The position numbers and the translations under genes were made by a program. 64,000 bases of DNA from Akanthomyces muscarius (Eukaryota > Ascomycota > Sordariomycetes > Hypocreales > Cordycipitaceae), in NCBI RefSeq assembly GCF_028009165.1, contig NC_079241.1:682001-746000 (forward strand). Direction: 5' to 3'. Of the stretch, positions 44,731 to 55,404 are shown in pieces. Each line of letters opens with the position of its first letter. The first letter of the stretch is position 1. The notes beneath the pieces are model-generated. The model searched no databases and was not told the DNA's origin. It was given only the letters and a program-made list of their open reading frames with translations.

Positions 44731-47111
44731 TTACCACATACCACGCTCCCGACCCTCAAAGCCAAAGTTGAGCGCCACGGCCACAAACAGCGACACGCAC
44801 AGCACGCTGGGTCCCCACTTGTCAAAGTACCGCGCCGCCTTGCGGTTGCGAATCGAACGGCTGCGGTACAGGTACACGCCGACCGAGTACAGCAGGCTTA
44901 GGATGGCCAGGAAGGTAAAGATGGCCGAGATCCAAAAGGAAATGGGCGTCGGGTGGCTCTTGAGGTTGAGCAGCGTCATGGCAATGGTGCCAATGTAGAT
45001 GGAGTACTCCAGCCAGCCGAGAAACGTTCGCTCGGCTGCGAAGAACACCTTTGGCTCCACACGCACGGGGACGTAAATCTTCTTGCCCTTGGGCGCCTTG
45101 AACTTCTTGGACTGGACCTGTTGGTCGCCAAACAGCATCTGCTGGCGCGCACTACGCGACACCTGCGTGCTGCGCGGCCGGGGCACAATGGCCCAAAGAG
45201 CGTTGAGCGCGGCTTGGCTAAAGGCGTGGCCCTTGGTGGCAAACAGCGTCGAGTAGTAGTGCCACCCGCCAACTCTGCGAGCCTCTTCCAGCTCGTAGTT
45301 TTCGTCATACTCGTCGTCTGAATCGTATATGGGGAAATCCTCACTCGCCGTGGGCAGATCCACCGTCTGACCCTCCATGTCGGAGGCCAGTCCGCGTCTG
45401 GATCGATGGGATGAAAATGCCGGGCCGGCGCTGGTGGAAGGCCTGGTAACCTCGTCGTCTGAATCAAAGTCCTCTTCGTCGTCGTCAGAAGTCGTCGTCG
45501 TGCCAGAGAGCGCGGCTCTGTGGATGCCAAAGTCGTGGGTGTGAGGCTTGCGGATATCGACATCCATTTGGGGCATCCAAAAGGGCAGCAGGTTAATGCG
45601 ATCCGGGAACAAGGAAGCACAGCCGTGGATAAACTTGGAGAACTTGGGCACGGCCTCGACCAGGTGCGACGAAATGAGTTGACGAACCCACTCTGGCGGC
45701 TCTTGGCCCATCTGTGTCTGAAGCTTCACTTCGAGTACGGCATAGGGGAATCGCTCGACGTCTTCAGGGGGCAGCTGGGAGAAAGGGTAATCGATACCAA
45801 TATCCATTCGTCTCCAGTTCTTGCCGCAGCGCTGTTGGCCATCCAGGTTGTCCTCGCGGACCATGGTGAGCTCAGTATCCAGCGAAATACGGACACGGGC
45901 ATCAGCGGGCAGCTGGAAGGCTGTGCGGTTGTAAAAGGAGCGGCAGACGGGCTTATAACCCTTCTTGAGTACAGAGTACTGGACTTCAGAAGCCAGACGC
46001 TCGTCCTCAGCAATGGCCTTTTCCGACTTTTTGCCTTCTTTGCGGGCTTTTTCGAAGATGGCGCCAGGAAGCAGCTCGCCGCGGAGGTAGGCATTGACAT
46101 TCTTCTCCTTGAGAGCGAATCGAGCCTTGACAGACTTTTCACCAGTCCAGTCTTCACGGTGAGTCTTACGTTCGACAAAGATGGTCTCGCTCTGCATGCC
46201 ACCGTACCAGCGTAGACGGATGGCCTCGGCACCTTCTGTCTTCTTCAGTCGGCCTTCGTAGAGATCCCAGGTATCGGGATTGTCGTAGTAGATGGAGGTA
46301 ATGGCGGAATCTTGGGGGTCAAACTCCTTGCCGGCGTTAAAGACAAGCACAGGCAAGTGCTTGAGGATGATGAGCTTCAACTCGGTGACATTATCCGGGT
46401 GAACCCAGTATTTGGTGGTCTGTCGGACAAAGCTGGCTTGGGAGCCACCGGCGGCGGAATCGCCCTTGACAGGGTTGCCTCGGGTTCGAACGAGATCGTA
46501 GAGCTTGGACAGCTTGATGACGGAAGCATCGTAGTTTTCCTTGTAGAAGGGCTTGGCCTTGAGTCGGGTGTCGAATGCGGGCCGCAGATGCCAGCCGGTT
46601 TGCTTCTGTATGTGGGAAATATGATGATTAGTATCGTCGCTGGAATGGTGTCTTGAGTTGGAAGTCGTCTTCTTACATCATGCTTCTTGATGATTTTATA
46701 AAAGCCAGTGTAGTTGAGCTGGACAAACTTGGCGAGGTCGTGAACGTCGGCAATGATGTCGGACAAGTCCTCCTCGAGCAGGATAAATTCTTCCTCGCTG
46801 GGACCCTCCTCGCCGAGGCCGCGCTCCTGGAGGCGGTTGACGACATCCTTGACCTCGCGCTCGGAGACGGCGATGCGGCGAGAAATCTCCATGGCCTTGA
46901 CCTGCTGCTTGGTGTGGACTTTTTCCAGCTCGGCCTCGAGGCGGCCTACGAAGCGCGTCTCGTCATCCTCGGACCACTGGCTGGGGCCGACACCATCGGC
47001 CGGGGCAGGGCCGGTAGCGTTCTTGAGCTCCGACTTGAGGCCATTGTAGTCAATGTAGTACCACTGGTACTCGCGAATGACGCTTGACCGCAGCTGCTCG
47101 CCAAACTTCAT
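44731..47111 (-). CDS. VTC4: Vacuolar transporter chaperone VTC4, polyphosphate polymerase
   Basis: Vtc4 is the catalytic subunit of the vacuolar VTC complex, which makes polyphosphate from ATP and moves it into the vacuole. Exons on the minus strand are 47111-46677 and 46605-44731 (769 residues), with a 71-nt intron. An SPX domain (1-145) begins MKFGEQLRSS and ends in the basic FYKIIKKHDK helix that senses inositol pyrophosphates. The tunnel-shaped polymerase domain (about 190-480) retains the expected basic and acidic residues: RLRW, VERKTHRE, KARFALKEK, YNRTAFQ, RVRISLDTEL, LEVKL and KFSKFIHG. Acidic linkers follow at about 520-590. The C-terminal VTC1-like region has three membrane segments (about 665-760). 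The intact catalytic set favours Vtc4 over Vtc2/3. An upstream in-frame ATG at 47201 would add 30 residues but would displace the SPX N-terminus, so I prefer 47111. Confidence 0.95.
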
Positions 47112-48448
47112 GACGATGACACCGGGTCGAGCACGAAAGGTTCCGGGTGGAGGCGTCGTCCAGGGATTGTTGATCTTCTTGAGGTCCTTGATAATTAGCA
47201 TGCGAGCATCACTGGCGCGGCCGGGAGGCGAGAGGTGCAGATTCAATAAAACGCGGGTGGGGGGAACGCAAGCAGCGCAGGTATGTAGGTAGGTGATGGA
47301 GAGGCGAGCACGCGAACAGAGCGCAGCGCGGTGGGCAGAAAGGTAGCTGGAGATTGAAGGAAGAAAGAGGGAAAAATTCTCACCAGCTGAGGGGTATTTC
47401 CCACAGACGATCCCGGGCAACTGTCGTCGATAAGTCGTTCGTTATGCAGATGCAGAAAGCGAACGGAGCAAGTATTGACGAGAAGCTGTGGTCACCGAAG
47501 CGGCACTGTCGAATGCGGACGAATTGGCGAATCAAAGCTAGCGTCACTAAAACGTGGTGAGGGGCCCGGGGGGGTGGTGGCTGTCCACTGTGCCCACTGT
47601 TGCTCGCTGGCTGGAGGAGGCTGAAAAAAAGCCTGGAACAGCCTGAACAGCGTGACAGCCCGCTGGCCACTGGGACTACAGGGAATCGGGCCCGCTGCAG
47701 CTGGGGCTCATCATGCACTGTGGCGCCCTGGTCCTGGGCGATGCGCCTATAATTTAGGTGGCTGACAGGCTAAAACGCTATCTGGCTAGCGCCTCAAATT
47801 CATCACCCCTTCGAACATGGCTAGACTGAACATGTCCAGCCAACAGCAAGTTAACCGACCTTTGGCTGTGACGCCTTGGGCGCAAAGATTGTCAAGTTTA
47901 TGTTGTACCTACTGTATTTCACAATTATCCTTGTAGTCGTGCATTTCCTATTCGTCAGTAGTCTTGACAGTCCCCAGGCGGCACTGAAACTGGCCTTTGT
48001 CCTACGGATTGCTAATATCGATTGCTAGTTTTAATTACTTAGTTAGCCGCACTCTATACCTAGGAGTTAGTGCTATTGTAGATCATAGGTGCTACGCGAC
48101 TGTTACTACCAAGCTACTTTCATATTCCATTTTCTCCCAGTTTTAGTCTCGTAGCAGTCTTCTAGCCCATCGCTTAGTCTCTTGCTGCTGTCTACGCCGA
48201 GGCCAACCCCAATTCTCCTCGTACTACGGCCGCCTCTGCCCGGGCAAGCTCCCCTCCACCACCATGGACCCAGATTGAAGATGCCGCCACCAAAAAAAAA
48301 CCCTGCCAGGGTTCAATACCCAAGCAAAAAAAAAACTAGACCGTTTGCGCCAATCGCTTTCCCTGCCGCAGGAAATTACGCACGGCTGTCGTTAAACGGC
48401 TAGATCCCCCTCTAGAAAGTATAAGGTATCGTCCTGCTTTTATAAACT
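47112..48448. promoter_or_regulatory. Divergent promoter, VTC4 / RMT2
   Basis: No independent gene is seen in this 1.3-kb spacer. The VTC4 frame stays open upstream to 47420, probably by chance in a GC-rich leader. A word GGTTCAATACC at 48310-48320 resembles a tRNA B box but has no partner A box or cloverleaf. Two A9-10 tracts flank it. The region 47900-48180 is AT-rich and unremarkable. Confidence 0.4.
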
Positions 48449-49838
48449 ATGCCTGAATACAACGACGCCCTCGAGGCGCGCATCCCCACCGACTCGCCAG
48501 ACAATGTGCGTCAGGTCCTGCTGCACGCCTGGTCGCGCGACCTGACGACGCTCAAGGAGCTTCTCAGCCAGCCCGGCGCTGCCAGCGAGCAGGACCCCAA
48601 GACGGGCGAGACGCCGCTGCATGCCGTCGTTCGCGGCTGCGGCCCGTCTGAGCAGGCCGCCGATGATGCGGCAGCCGAGGGCGAAGAGGAAGAGGACGGC
48701 GTGGTGGCAGAGGCCCGCGCGTGCATCCAGGAGCTCTTCTTCTCCGGCGCCATCTGGAACGACGTCGACAACCACAACGAGACGCCCGGCTGCACCGCCT
48801 GGCGCCTGGGCCAGAAGCAGCTGTACCAGATGTTTGTCGACGCCGGCGTGCGCGCCGAGCTGCTCTTTGGGCTGATGGACGGCTACGAGCAGCTCTCGTC
48901 CGGCGAGGAGGAGGAGGAGGAGGAGGCTGACGCGGACATGGAAGAAGCCGAGCAGCAGGCCCAAACCAAGGAGGAGGGCGCACCAACAAAAGAAAAAGAA
49001 GAAGCACTGCCAGCAGGAGAAGAGCCAGCGCAGTTTGTGCCCCCAGACGCCGGCGAAAAGACCGTCACCAGCGACGAGTACCTCCAGTCCACCGTCACCT
49101 ACGACGGCGGCAAGCTGCTCGACGACGACCTCAACGGCGTCATGATGGCCTGGGAGACGGACATTATGCGGCGCTCCGTCGCCGCCCTGCTCCCGGACCC
49201 CACGCCCGGCAAGCGCATCCTCAACATTGGCTTCGGCATGGGCATCGTCGACGGCCTCTTCGCCGCGCGGTCCCCGGCCAAGCACCACATCGTCGAGGCG
49301 CACCCGGGCGTCCTCGCGCACGTCGCCCGCGGCGGGACCCGGTTCGGCGCCGACTGGGAGCAGGGCGGGCCCGAGCCGGACGCGTTCAAAATGTTCCACG
49401 GCAGGTGGCAGGACGTGGTGCAGACGCTGATGGAGCGCGGCGAGCTGTACGACGCCATCTACTTTGACACCTTTGGCGAGGACTACGCGGAGCTGCGGAG
49501 CTTCTTCACCGACTACGTCCCCGTGCTGCTCGACATGGACGGCCGCTTCGGCTTCTTCAACGGGCTCGGCGCCGACCGCCGCGTCTGCTACGACGTCTAC
49601 GCGCAGGTCGTGGAGCTGCACGCCTCCGAGGCCGGGCTGGACATTGCGTGGGAGAGCATCGACGTGGACATGAGCCAGCTCGACGAGGACGGCAAGGGCG
49701 AGTGGGAGGGGGTCCGCAGACGATACTGGACTCTGGATAGTAAGTTTGATCCATTCATCATACGGTGTTGGTCTTTGGCTAACGGTTCCTCTTTTTTCTT
49801 CAGCATATAAACTGCCCATATGCACATTTATGGGTTAG
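48449..49838 (+). CDS. RMT2: Protein arginine N5-methyltransferase RMT2
   Basis: Rmt2 is a fungal methyltransferase that modifies the delta nitrogen of arginine; its known yeast substrate is ribosomal protein Rpl12. Exons are 48449-49739 and 49804-49838 (441 residues), with a 64-nt intron inside a Thr codon. Residues 1-150 hold ankyrin-like repeats (TGETPLHAVVRGCG; CTAWRLGQKQLYQMFVDAG). An acidic linker with an E run follows at about 150-195. The SAM-binding fold begins with RILNIGFGMGIVDGLF (about 252-267), then HHIVEAHPGV and LYDAIYFDTFGEDY. The 35-nt last exon gives TYKLPICTFMG, close to the family's usual C-terminus; reading through the intron would replace it with a longer unrelated tail. 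GC-rich coding DNA creates a long antisense shadow frame, which is not a gene. Confidence 0.94.
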
Positions 49839-50026
49839 AAATGGGCACACGTACATCTCATGACGATTATTCTTGTACCCATTTACTTCTTACGATAGAC
49901 GCATGCGTGCACGCTGCACGGCTAAAGTGGCAGAATGCTGCATCCAAATAGACGAATATGATATGACTATATGTGATGTCTGCTGGTTAATTGACTACAA
50001 TCCTGCACGGTGCGGACATGGCACGT

Positions 50027-51868
50027 CTATTTGAAACGCTCTGGGTGAAGAATACCCGCCATGTTGCCGTTCTGCGCACGCTTCAGCGTCAGTGCGGCAA
50101 TCAGAGCAGCGCCGACACCACTGCCGTCTTCGGCAGCCAGAATCTCAACCGGGTCCTCGGCCTTGGGGTCCGTTTTGTCTGGCCAGTCGAGAATCTCCTT
50201 GAGAGCCTGCGCTCCACGCGCCTTGAAGTGAGGGTACTTGTTGAAGACGGAGCCGTCGGCACCAACGTGGCAGGTTTTGAGGTTCTTCTTCTTGCAAATG
50301 GCAGCGACACCACAGGCAGAGAGTCGGGCGGCACGGGTGCCAATGAGCTCGGCAAGGCGACGGATAAGCTCAAGCTCGGGAGCCGTGACCTGAATCTGCA
50401 GCTTGTTGGCAAACAAGTCCAGAGTCTCCTGCAGGTTCTCAAAGGGGTCCCTAGTGTACAGCTAATTAGACACTGCGAAACGCTGACGAAGCTAAAGGGA
50501 AACTCACTCTTCGATAGCGGAAAGGAACGAGGCGTCCAGACTGTAGGCCTTGCGAAGACAAGAAATGTCCTGACCGTCGAAGATCTGCTTCTCATCATGC
50601 AGATCACACAAGGCGAGACGGAAAATCTCACCCAGGTAAAGACCTGCAATCATCTTCTCAAACGCCTGCTGGCCAGGACGAGGAGACTCGTCATCAATAG
50701 TGACGTCGTACTTGGTGCGCGGCAGGATCTTGTGCTCGTTGTCGAAAGCGCCCCACTCGCAGTTGATGGCCATCTCCATGTCGTCAGGAAGGCCCATCTT
50801 GGCAAGCTTGGGGATCGAGCCGCAATGTTCGACATACGCGGCGTTGCAGCCGGTACCGAAGATGCAGCCAATCTTCATGCGGGGATCGGTGTAGGCCGAG
50901 GCCATAAGCGTTCCGGTAGTGTCGTTGATCAGAGCAGTCAGTTGAATAGGAACGCCCTGCACACGTGTCAGCAGGCTGTTGTTACACAGAGAGGCAGTTG
51001 GGACATACACGCTTGGCGAGCGCAGCCTCGAACATGGGAACGACATTTTGGCCCTCGACGCCGTCAATGTCAAATCCCTTGGTCCATCGCTGCAGGATAC
51101 CCTCGTCAATGTAGTTTTGTGTAGCCGGGTAAGAAAATGTGAAGCCCAGAGGCAGCGTTCCAATGTTCTTGCAGTCACCATGATGGGTTTCGAGGAACTG
51201 GTGCAGACAGTCGGCAATGTACTCCCAGAGCTCATCGCTCTTGCCAGTCTTGAGCTCCTCGGGCATCTTGTACTTGGACTGAATAATGTCGAACTCGGAC
51301 TTTTTGTCGGTGAGGGTGATTTGGCAGACGCGAAGGTTGGTGCCGCCCATGTCGAGGGCGAGGTACGTGCCCGTCTCGTTGCCATCAGGATACGACATGA
51401 CCCAAGTAGGGTTCATGGGCTGTGGTCTGATTAGCAGGAATCGTCATATCGGACAGAAATGAGTTTGCGCTTACGATGCTGCCACCCTCATTGCTGAGGC
51501 CTGAGAAGACGGTTAGTACTGGTTGGCGCAAGACGCATGGTGCTGCTTGGCACTGGCGCAGCACATACCCTTGGCAAGTTCAGAGATGAAGTGGTCGGTG
51601 ATGGCCTTGAGCTTGGCCGTGTCGACCGTGAAGAGCTCCTCGATCTTGCGGATCGCCTCCATGGTGTTCTTGGGAATATCGGCTTTCGACCCTACAGCAC
51701 CTGTCAGCTTTTGTCGCTCCAACAAATGGCTGTCGCGACACCATGGCAGCCTTTAATCGCGGAAGAAAAAAGACGTGTATAACTGTCGCATTCAATACCC
51801 GCACAATGGCGGTGGTGTGCGGGCATACCTTTTCTAGAGGGCGGAGCGCGAGGACCTAGGCCAACCAT
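50027..51868 (-). CDS. HXK1: Hexokinase
   Basis: Hexokinase phosphorylates glucose and other hexoses with ATP at the start of glycolysis. I assembled six exons on the minus strand: 51868-51829, 51691-51569, 51500-51475, 51419-51009, 50956-50508 and 50450-50027. They give 490 residues, the usual length. The start MVGLGPRAPPSRK comes from a 40-nt first exon followed by a 137-nt intron; a 26-nt micro-exon encodes most of GLSNEGGSI. Family signatures are LALDMGGTNLRV (phosphate 1), LPLGFTFSYPATQ with WTKGF (sugar-binding), INDTTGTL with the catalytic Asp, and GCIFGTGCNAAY (phosphate 2). The C-terminal adenosine-site segment DGSGVGAAL is present. It matches hexokinase rather than glucokinase in the GFTFSYP signature. 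It converges on RMT2 with a gap of only 188 bp. Confidence 0.95.
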
Positions 51869-53396
51869 TTTGAGTGCGCCGCGGGGTTTGGAGGGGTAGC
51901 TACTGTACGGCTCGACCGGCGAGGGACCACCTGGGGGATGGTATGGGTGATGTAGAAAGGTGGTGGGTACGGTTTCTAGGAGCGAAAAGAAAGGCTTGAA
52001 CCGTCTGCTCACTGACGATGAGGGATTGAATGAGTCGGTGAGGTTGTAAGGTTGTAAGGTTGTAAGGTTCAAATTGGGCAAAGACGAAGCTGCAGCTTAT
52101 CGCTGCGCTGGGGAGGTCGGACCCGGCACCGGGCAGAAGCTAACGCTGGGTGGTTACAGGTACCTTAGTTGCTTAGGTAGGCCTGACAGCAGCGTCAAGG
52201 TCTGCCACCAATCGCGCCTCGGTGGCGCTGCACCGTGTAGCATCTTCCCGCTCCCGCCACCACCAGCATTCGGTGCAAGCTTTTTAGATGCGGCAGTGCC
52301 GGAATTAACTCCTTGCTGTACCAGAAAGAGTTTAATTTACAATAGGGTCTCAAAGGCTACCTGCGGCCGGTCACTCTCCTGATCGTACTCCTGCCATCGA
52401 TGTAGACACAGCCTCGAGTGTCAAGTCCATTTGTGCTCCTTTCTCGTGTAACTATTGTTGGCTTCTGCACACTGTTCCCGTCACACCAACGTCATTCGAT
52501 TTCTCCTGCGGCAATTACCAAAATGCCCAGACTTGTTCAGTCCGTTTCTCCATAGATCACCCCACTGGAGCTGCTAGCCACAGATTTGGAGCCAGTACTC
52601 TCCTCGTGGTGGCCAGCTATGTCCTCTTTTCCGACTGTGTTGCCAGTACGGCGTTACAAGTTACGTGGCCAAACGATGTCCACTCGTCAAAAGATCTCAC
52701 CTTTTTTTTCGTGGTCTTCCTCTTCTTCTTCAGTTTATAAGCCATGAATAAGTCAACGGTAAGCTTTTGCGGTATGGCTGAATGCGGGGATCAAGGTAGC
52801 TGTAGCCAATCGGGCAAAGGCCGTAGCCTCGACTCAACCAGCCAAATCGAAGCTGCACCTTGTACGGAATACACTGCTTGATAGAGATCATCTATTTTAT
52901 TTTATTGTTGGCAGATATAAATCAGCCGAACTGTGTTGATTATATTACTGCAGTCTTTAAAAAAGAAAAAATAAAGAAAAAATAAACCATGTTTCTGCAA
53001 GGTTCGAAACACACGCAGGCTGTGGGTAACGGAAACCCAAGGCGGCACCTGAGAGAAACTGTCAAAAGAACAGCTGCAGTCAAGCGGGATAGATACACAG
53101 TCGGTGACTGGAAATAAAAAACTGTCCGCTTATGTGAACTGTACAATTCCACTCTGCCTTCATTTTCGAAACCAAAGGCGGCACAATAGCTAAGCCCAGC
53201 TCCTCAGAATGCCTCAAGGGTAGGTAGCGAGTCACTTACCCCAGACACCGATTTCGGCCGCCACTCCAAGCCAACACTAAGCCTAGCATCCATCCACCCC
53301 AGAATCGACAAACCGCATCAGTCATACTACACACCTCGTCCACCTCATCTTCACCCCCGGCATAGCGGCCAATTGGAACACATACTCGTCGAAATC
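51869..53396. promoter_or_regulatory. Divergent promoter, hexokinase / AGPR
   Basis: This 1.5-kb spacer holds no credible ORF. It contains the 8-bp tandem repeat near the hexokinase start, a T-rich and CTT-rich stretch at about 52700-52735, and an A-rich stretch at about 52958-52987. I searched it in particular for an N-terminal acetylglutamate kinase domain that would complete the downstream gene and found none. Confidence 0.5.
52042..52069. repeat. 8-bp tandem repeat (GGTTGTAA)n
   Basis: Three and a half head-to-tail copies of GGTTGTAA lie about 175 bp upstream of the hexokinase ATG. This could be a simple repeat in the 5' leader or promoter. Confidence 0.85.
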
Positions 53397-54771
53397 ATGC
53401 TTTCTGCTACTTCGGGGGCGATGCGCATGGGCGCTCGCCGTGTAGCCCCCCGAGCGGCCTCGATTGTTGTCGCGCCGCTGCCAAGGGCTTCTGTCGGCCG
53501 ACGCACCGCTCTGGCCCAAGCCCGTTCCCTCACCTCCACGAGCCGCCTCTCGTACGCCCTCAACACGAACCCAAACCCGCCCCTAGGTAAGAAGAATGCC
53601 TCCAACGACGCCCCGTCGCGGATTGGCCTCATCGGCGCGCGTGGCTACACCGGTCAGGCACTGATCGATCTGCTCAACAACCACCCCAACATGGATCTGC
53701 AGCATGTTTCTTCGCGAGAGCTCGACGGCCAGGAACTCAAAGGGTACACCAAGCGCAAAGTCATCTACGAGAACCTGTCGCCCGAGGATGTCGCGCGCCT
53801 GGACAAGGACGGCAAGGTCGACTGCTGGATCATGGCCCTCCCCAACGGCGTCTGCAAGCCCTACGTCCAGGCGCTTGGCCAGAGCTCCAGCGTCATTGTT
53901 GACATCTCGGCCGATTACCGATTTGATAACTCGTGGGCCTATGGTCTTCCTGAGATGCTAGCACGGCCCAAGATTGCCCAGTCGACTCGCATCAGCACTC
54001 CCGGGTGCTATTCGACAGGCGCACTGCTGGCCCTGAACCCCATTCTGGAACACCTAGGAGCCTCACCCACCATCTTCGGAGTCTCGGGCTACAGCGGAGC
54101 CGGGACCAAACCTTCTCCCAGGAACGATGTTGCCCTTCTGCATGACAATCTTCTGCCATGTAAGAATTCAACTGTTCGCCACGACTGCATTGTTTCAGGA
54201 GGCTAACATCTCGATAGACAGCTTGACTGGCCATATGCACAAGCGTGAAATTAACCACCATCTTGGCATCTCATCCGCATTTATTCCACACTGGTGCGTT
54301 GCTTCCTCTACTGTTATGCTCCAAAAGACTGACAATAATCTAGCGCCTCCTGGTTCCGTGGCATTCACTTGACCCTTAATGTTCCCCTGAACAAAACAAT
54401 GAGTTCTCGAGACATCCGCCAGATCTACCAAGACCGATATGCTGGCGAAAAGCTTGTCAAGGTCGTTGGCGAAGCCCCGCTTGTGAGGGCGATCCAGAAC
54501 AAACACGGCGTTGAGATTGGTGGTTTTGCGGTTGACAAGACTGGTCAGCGTGTGGTCGTGTAAGTGCCGCGTACTAGCATTGCATATGAGATCATTTGAC
54601 TAACTTGAAATAGCTGCGCCACCATTGACAACCTCAACAAGGGTGCCGCTACCCAATGCCTACGTAAGATTTTCGGTAAATGAAGTACCTTGTGCCCTTC
54701 GCTAACACCCTGATGCAGAGAACATGAACCTCGCGCTTGGATACGACGAATACCAAGGAGTTCCTTTGTAG
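53397..54771 (+). CDS. Single-domain N-acetyl-gamma-glutamyl-phosphate reductase
   Basis: This enzyme reduces N-acetylglutamyl phosphate to the semialdehyde in ornithine/arginine synthesis, in mitochondria in fungi. Exons: 53397-54159, 54218-54293, 54344-54559, 54614-54663 and 54719-54771 (385 residues). The ATG at 53397 starts a leader with nine Arg and no acidic residue before Asp71, typical of mitochondrial import. A linker (NPNPPLGKKNASN) is followed by the NADP-binding motif GLIGARGYTGQALI (about 77-90). The catalytic Cys204 lies in TPGCYSTG, and YSGAGTKPSP and the C-terminal VVVCATIDNLNKGAATQ are present. In fungi this domain is normally the C-terminal half of the bifunctional ARG5,6/ARG-6 precursor. 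Here the acetylglutamate kinase half is absent. It could be a paralogue with its own role, or a split gene whose kinase is encoded elsewhere. Confidence 0.9.
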
Positions 54772-55404
54772 TGATTCCGTCTGGTTCTCAGATTTTTCTT
54801 CGCAAGCAATTATTACCAGTTACATGAGTGTTAGCCAAAGTCAACGGTATCACTGTCACGGTAGCGGCTTTGGATATACGTATATTAGATGCGCGTTAGC
54901 GAGGTTACAATATACCATAAAAGTAGTCTTGCCCCTACGTCTCTTACGCGAATTTTGAACGCAGACTACAATGTCTTTTGCTGCGGTTTGCTTTATTAAG
55001 GAAGCTCGAGGAATGAAGTGGCTCCATTTTGTCATGCAATGCTCATTCAAACGCCCCAGAAAGAGCAGCGAACACACGACTTCACCCAGCCCCAGAGGTC
55101 TCCTTTAGTTATGCTTTGGAAAAAAAAGCTATGCTGAAACAGTATATCAGTAGTATTCTCGAAACAAATTCCTACCCGAATAATTGCTACGATGAACGGC
55201 GTGGTCGGAAGCGGGTCAATGTTCCCCCTACGCTCTGGACACACTGAGCTGTGATTGGCTGACAGGTGGCAGGGGAGCTCCAGCAATTCAAGGAGCAACG
55301 TATGCCTTTAGAGGGCCACAATTAGGAGCTCGCGACCAGGACACTGTCATTTCACGAAAAAGGCCTGCGCAGTCAATGAACAGCCGCGTTCGCCAATCGC
55401 CATC
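54772..55404. other. Spacer between AGPR and OST1 genes
   Basis: The left part is the AGPR 3' flank, AT-rich. The right part is the OST1 promoter. No extra gene or RNA feature was recognised. Confidence 0.5.

Noticed and set aside
48310..48320. GGTTCAATACC, a tRNA B-box-like word
   Set aside because: No A box or cloverleaf upstream; it is flanked by poly-A tracts on both sides.
48440..49825. 461-codon minus-strand frame opposite RMT2
   Set aside because: It mirrors a GC-rich coding exon on the other strand, shows His/Val/Gly-rich shadow composition and has no domain.
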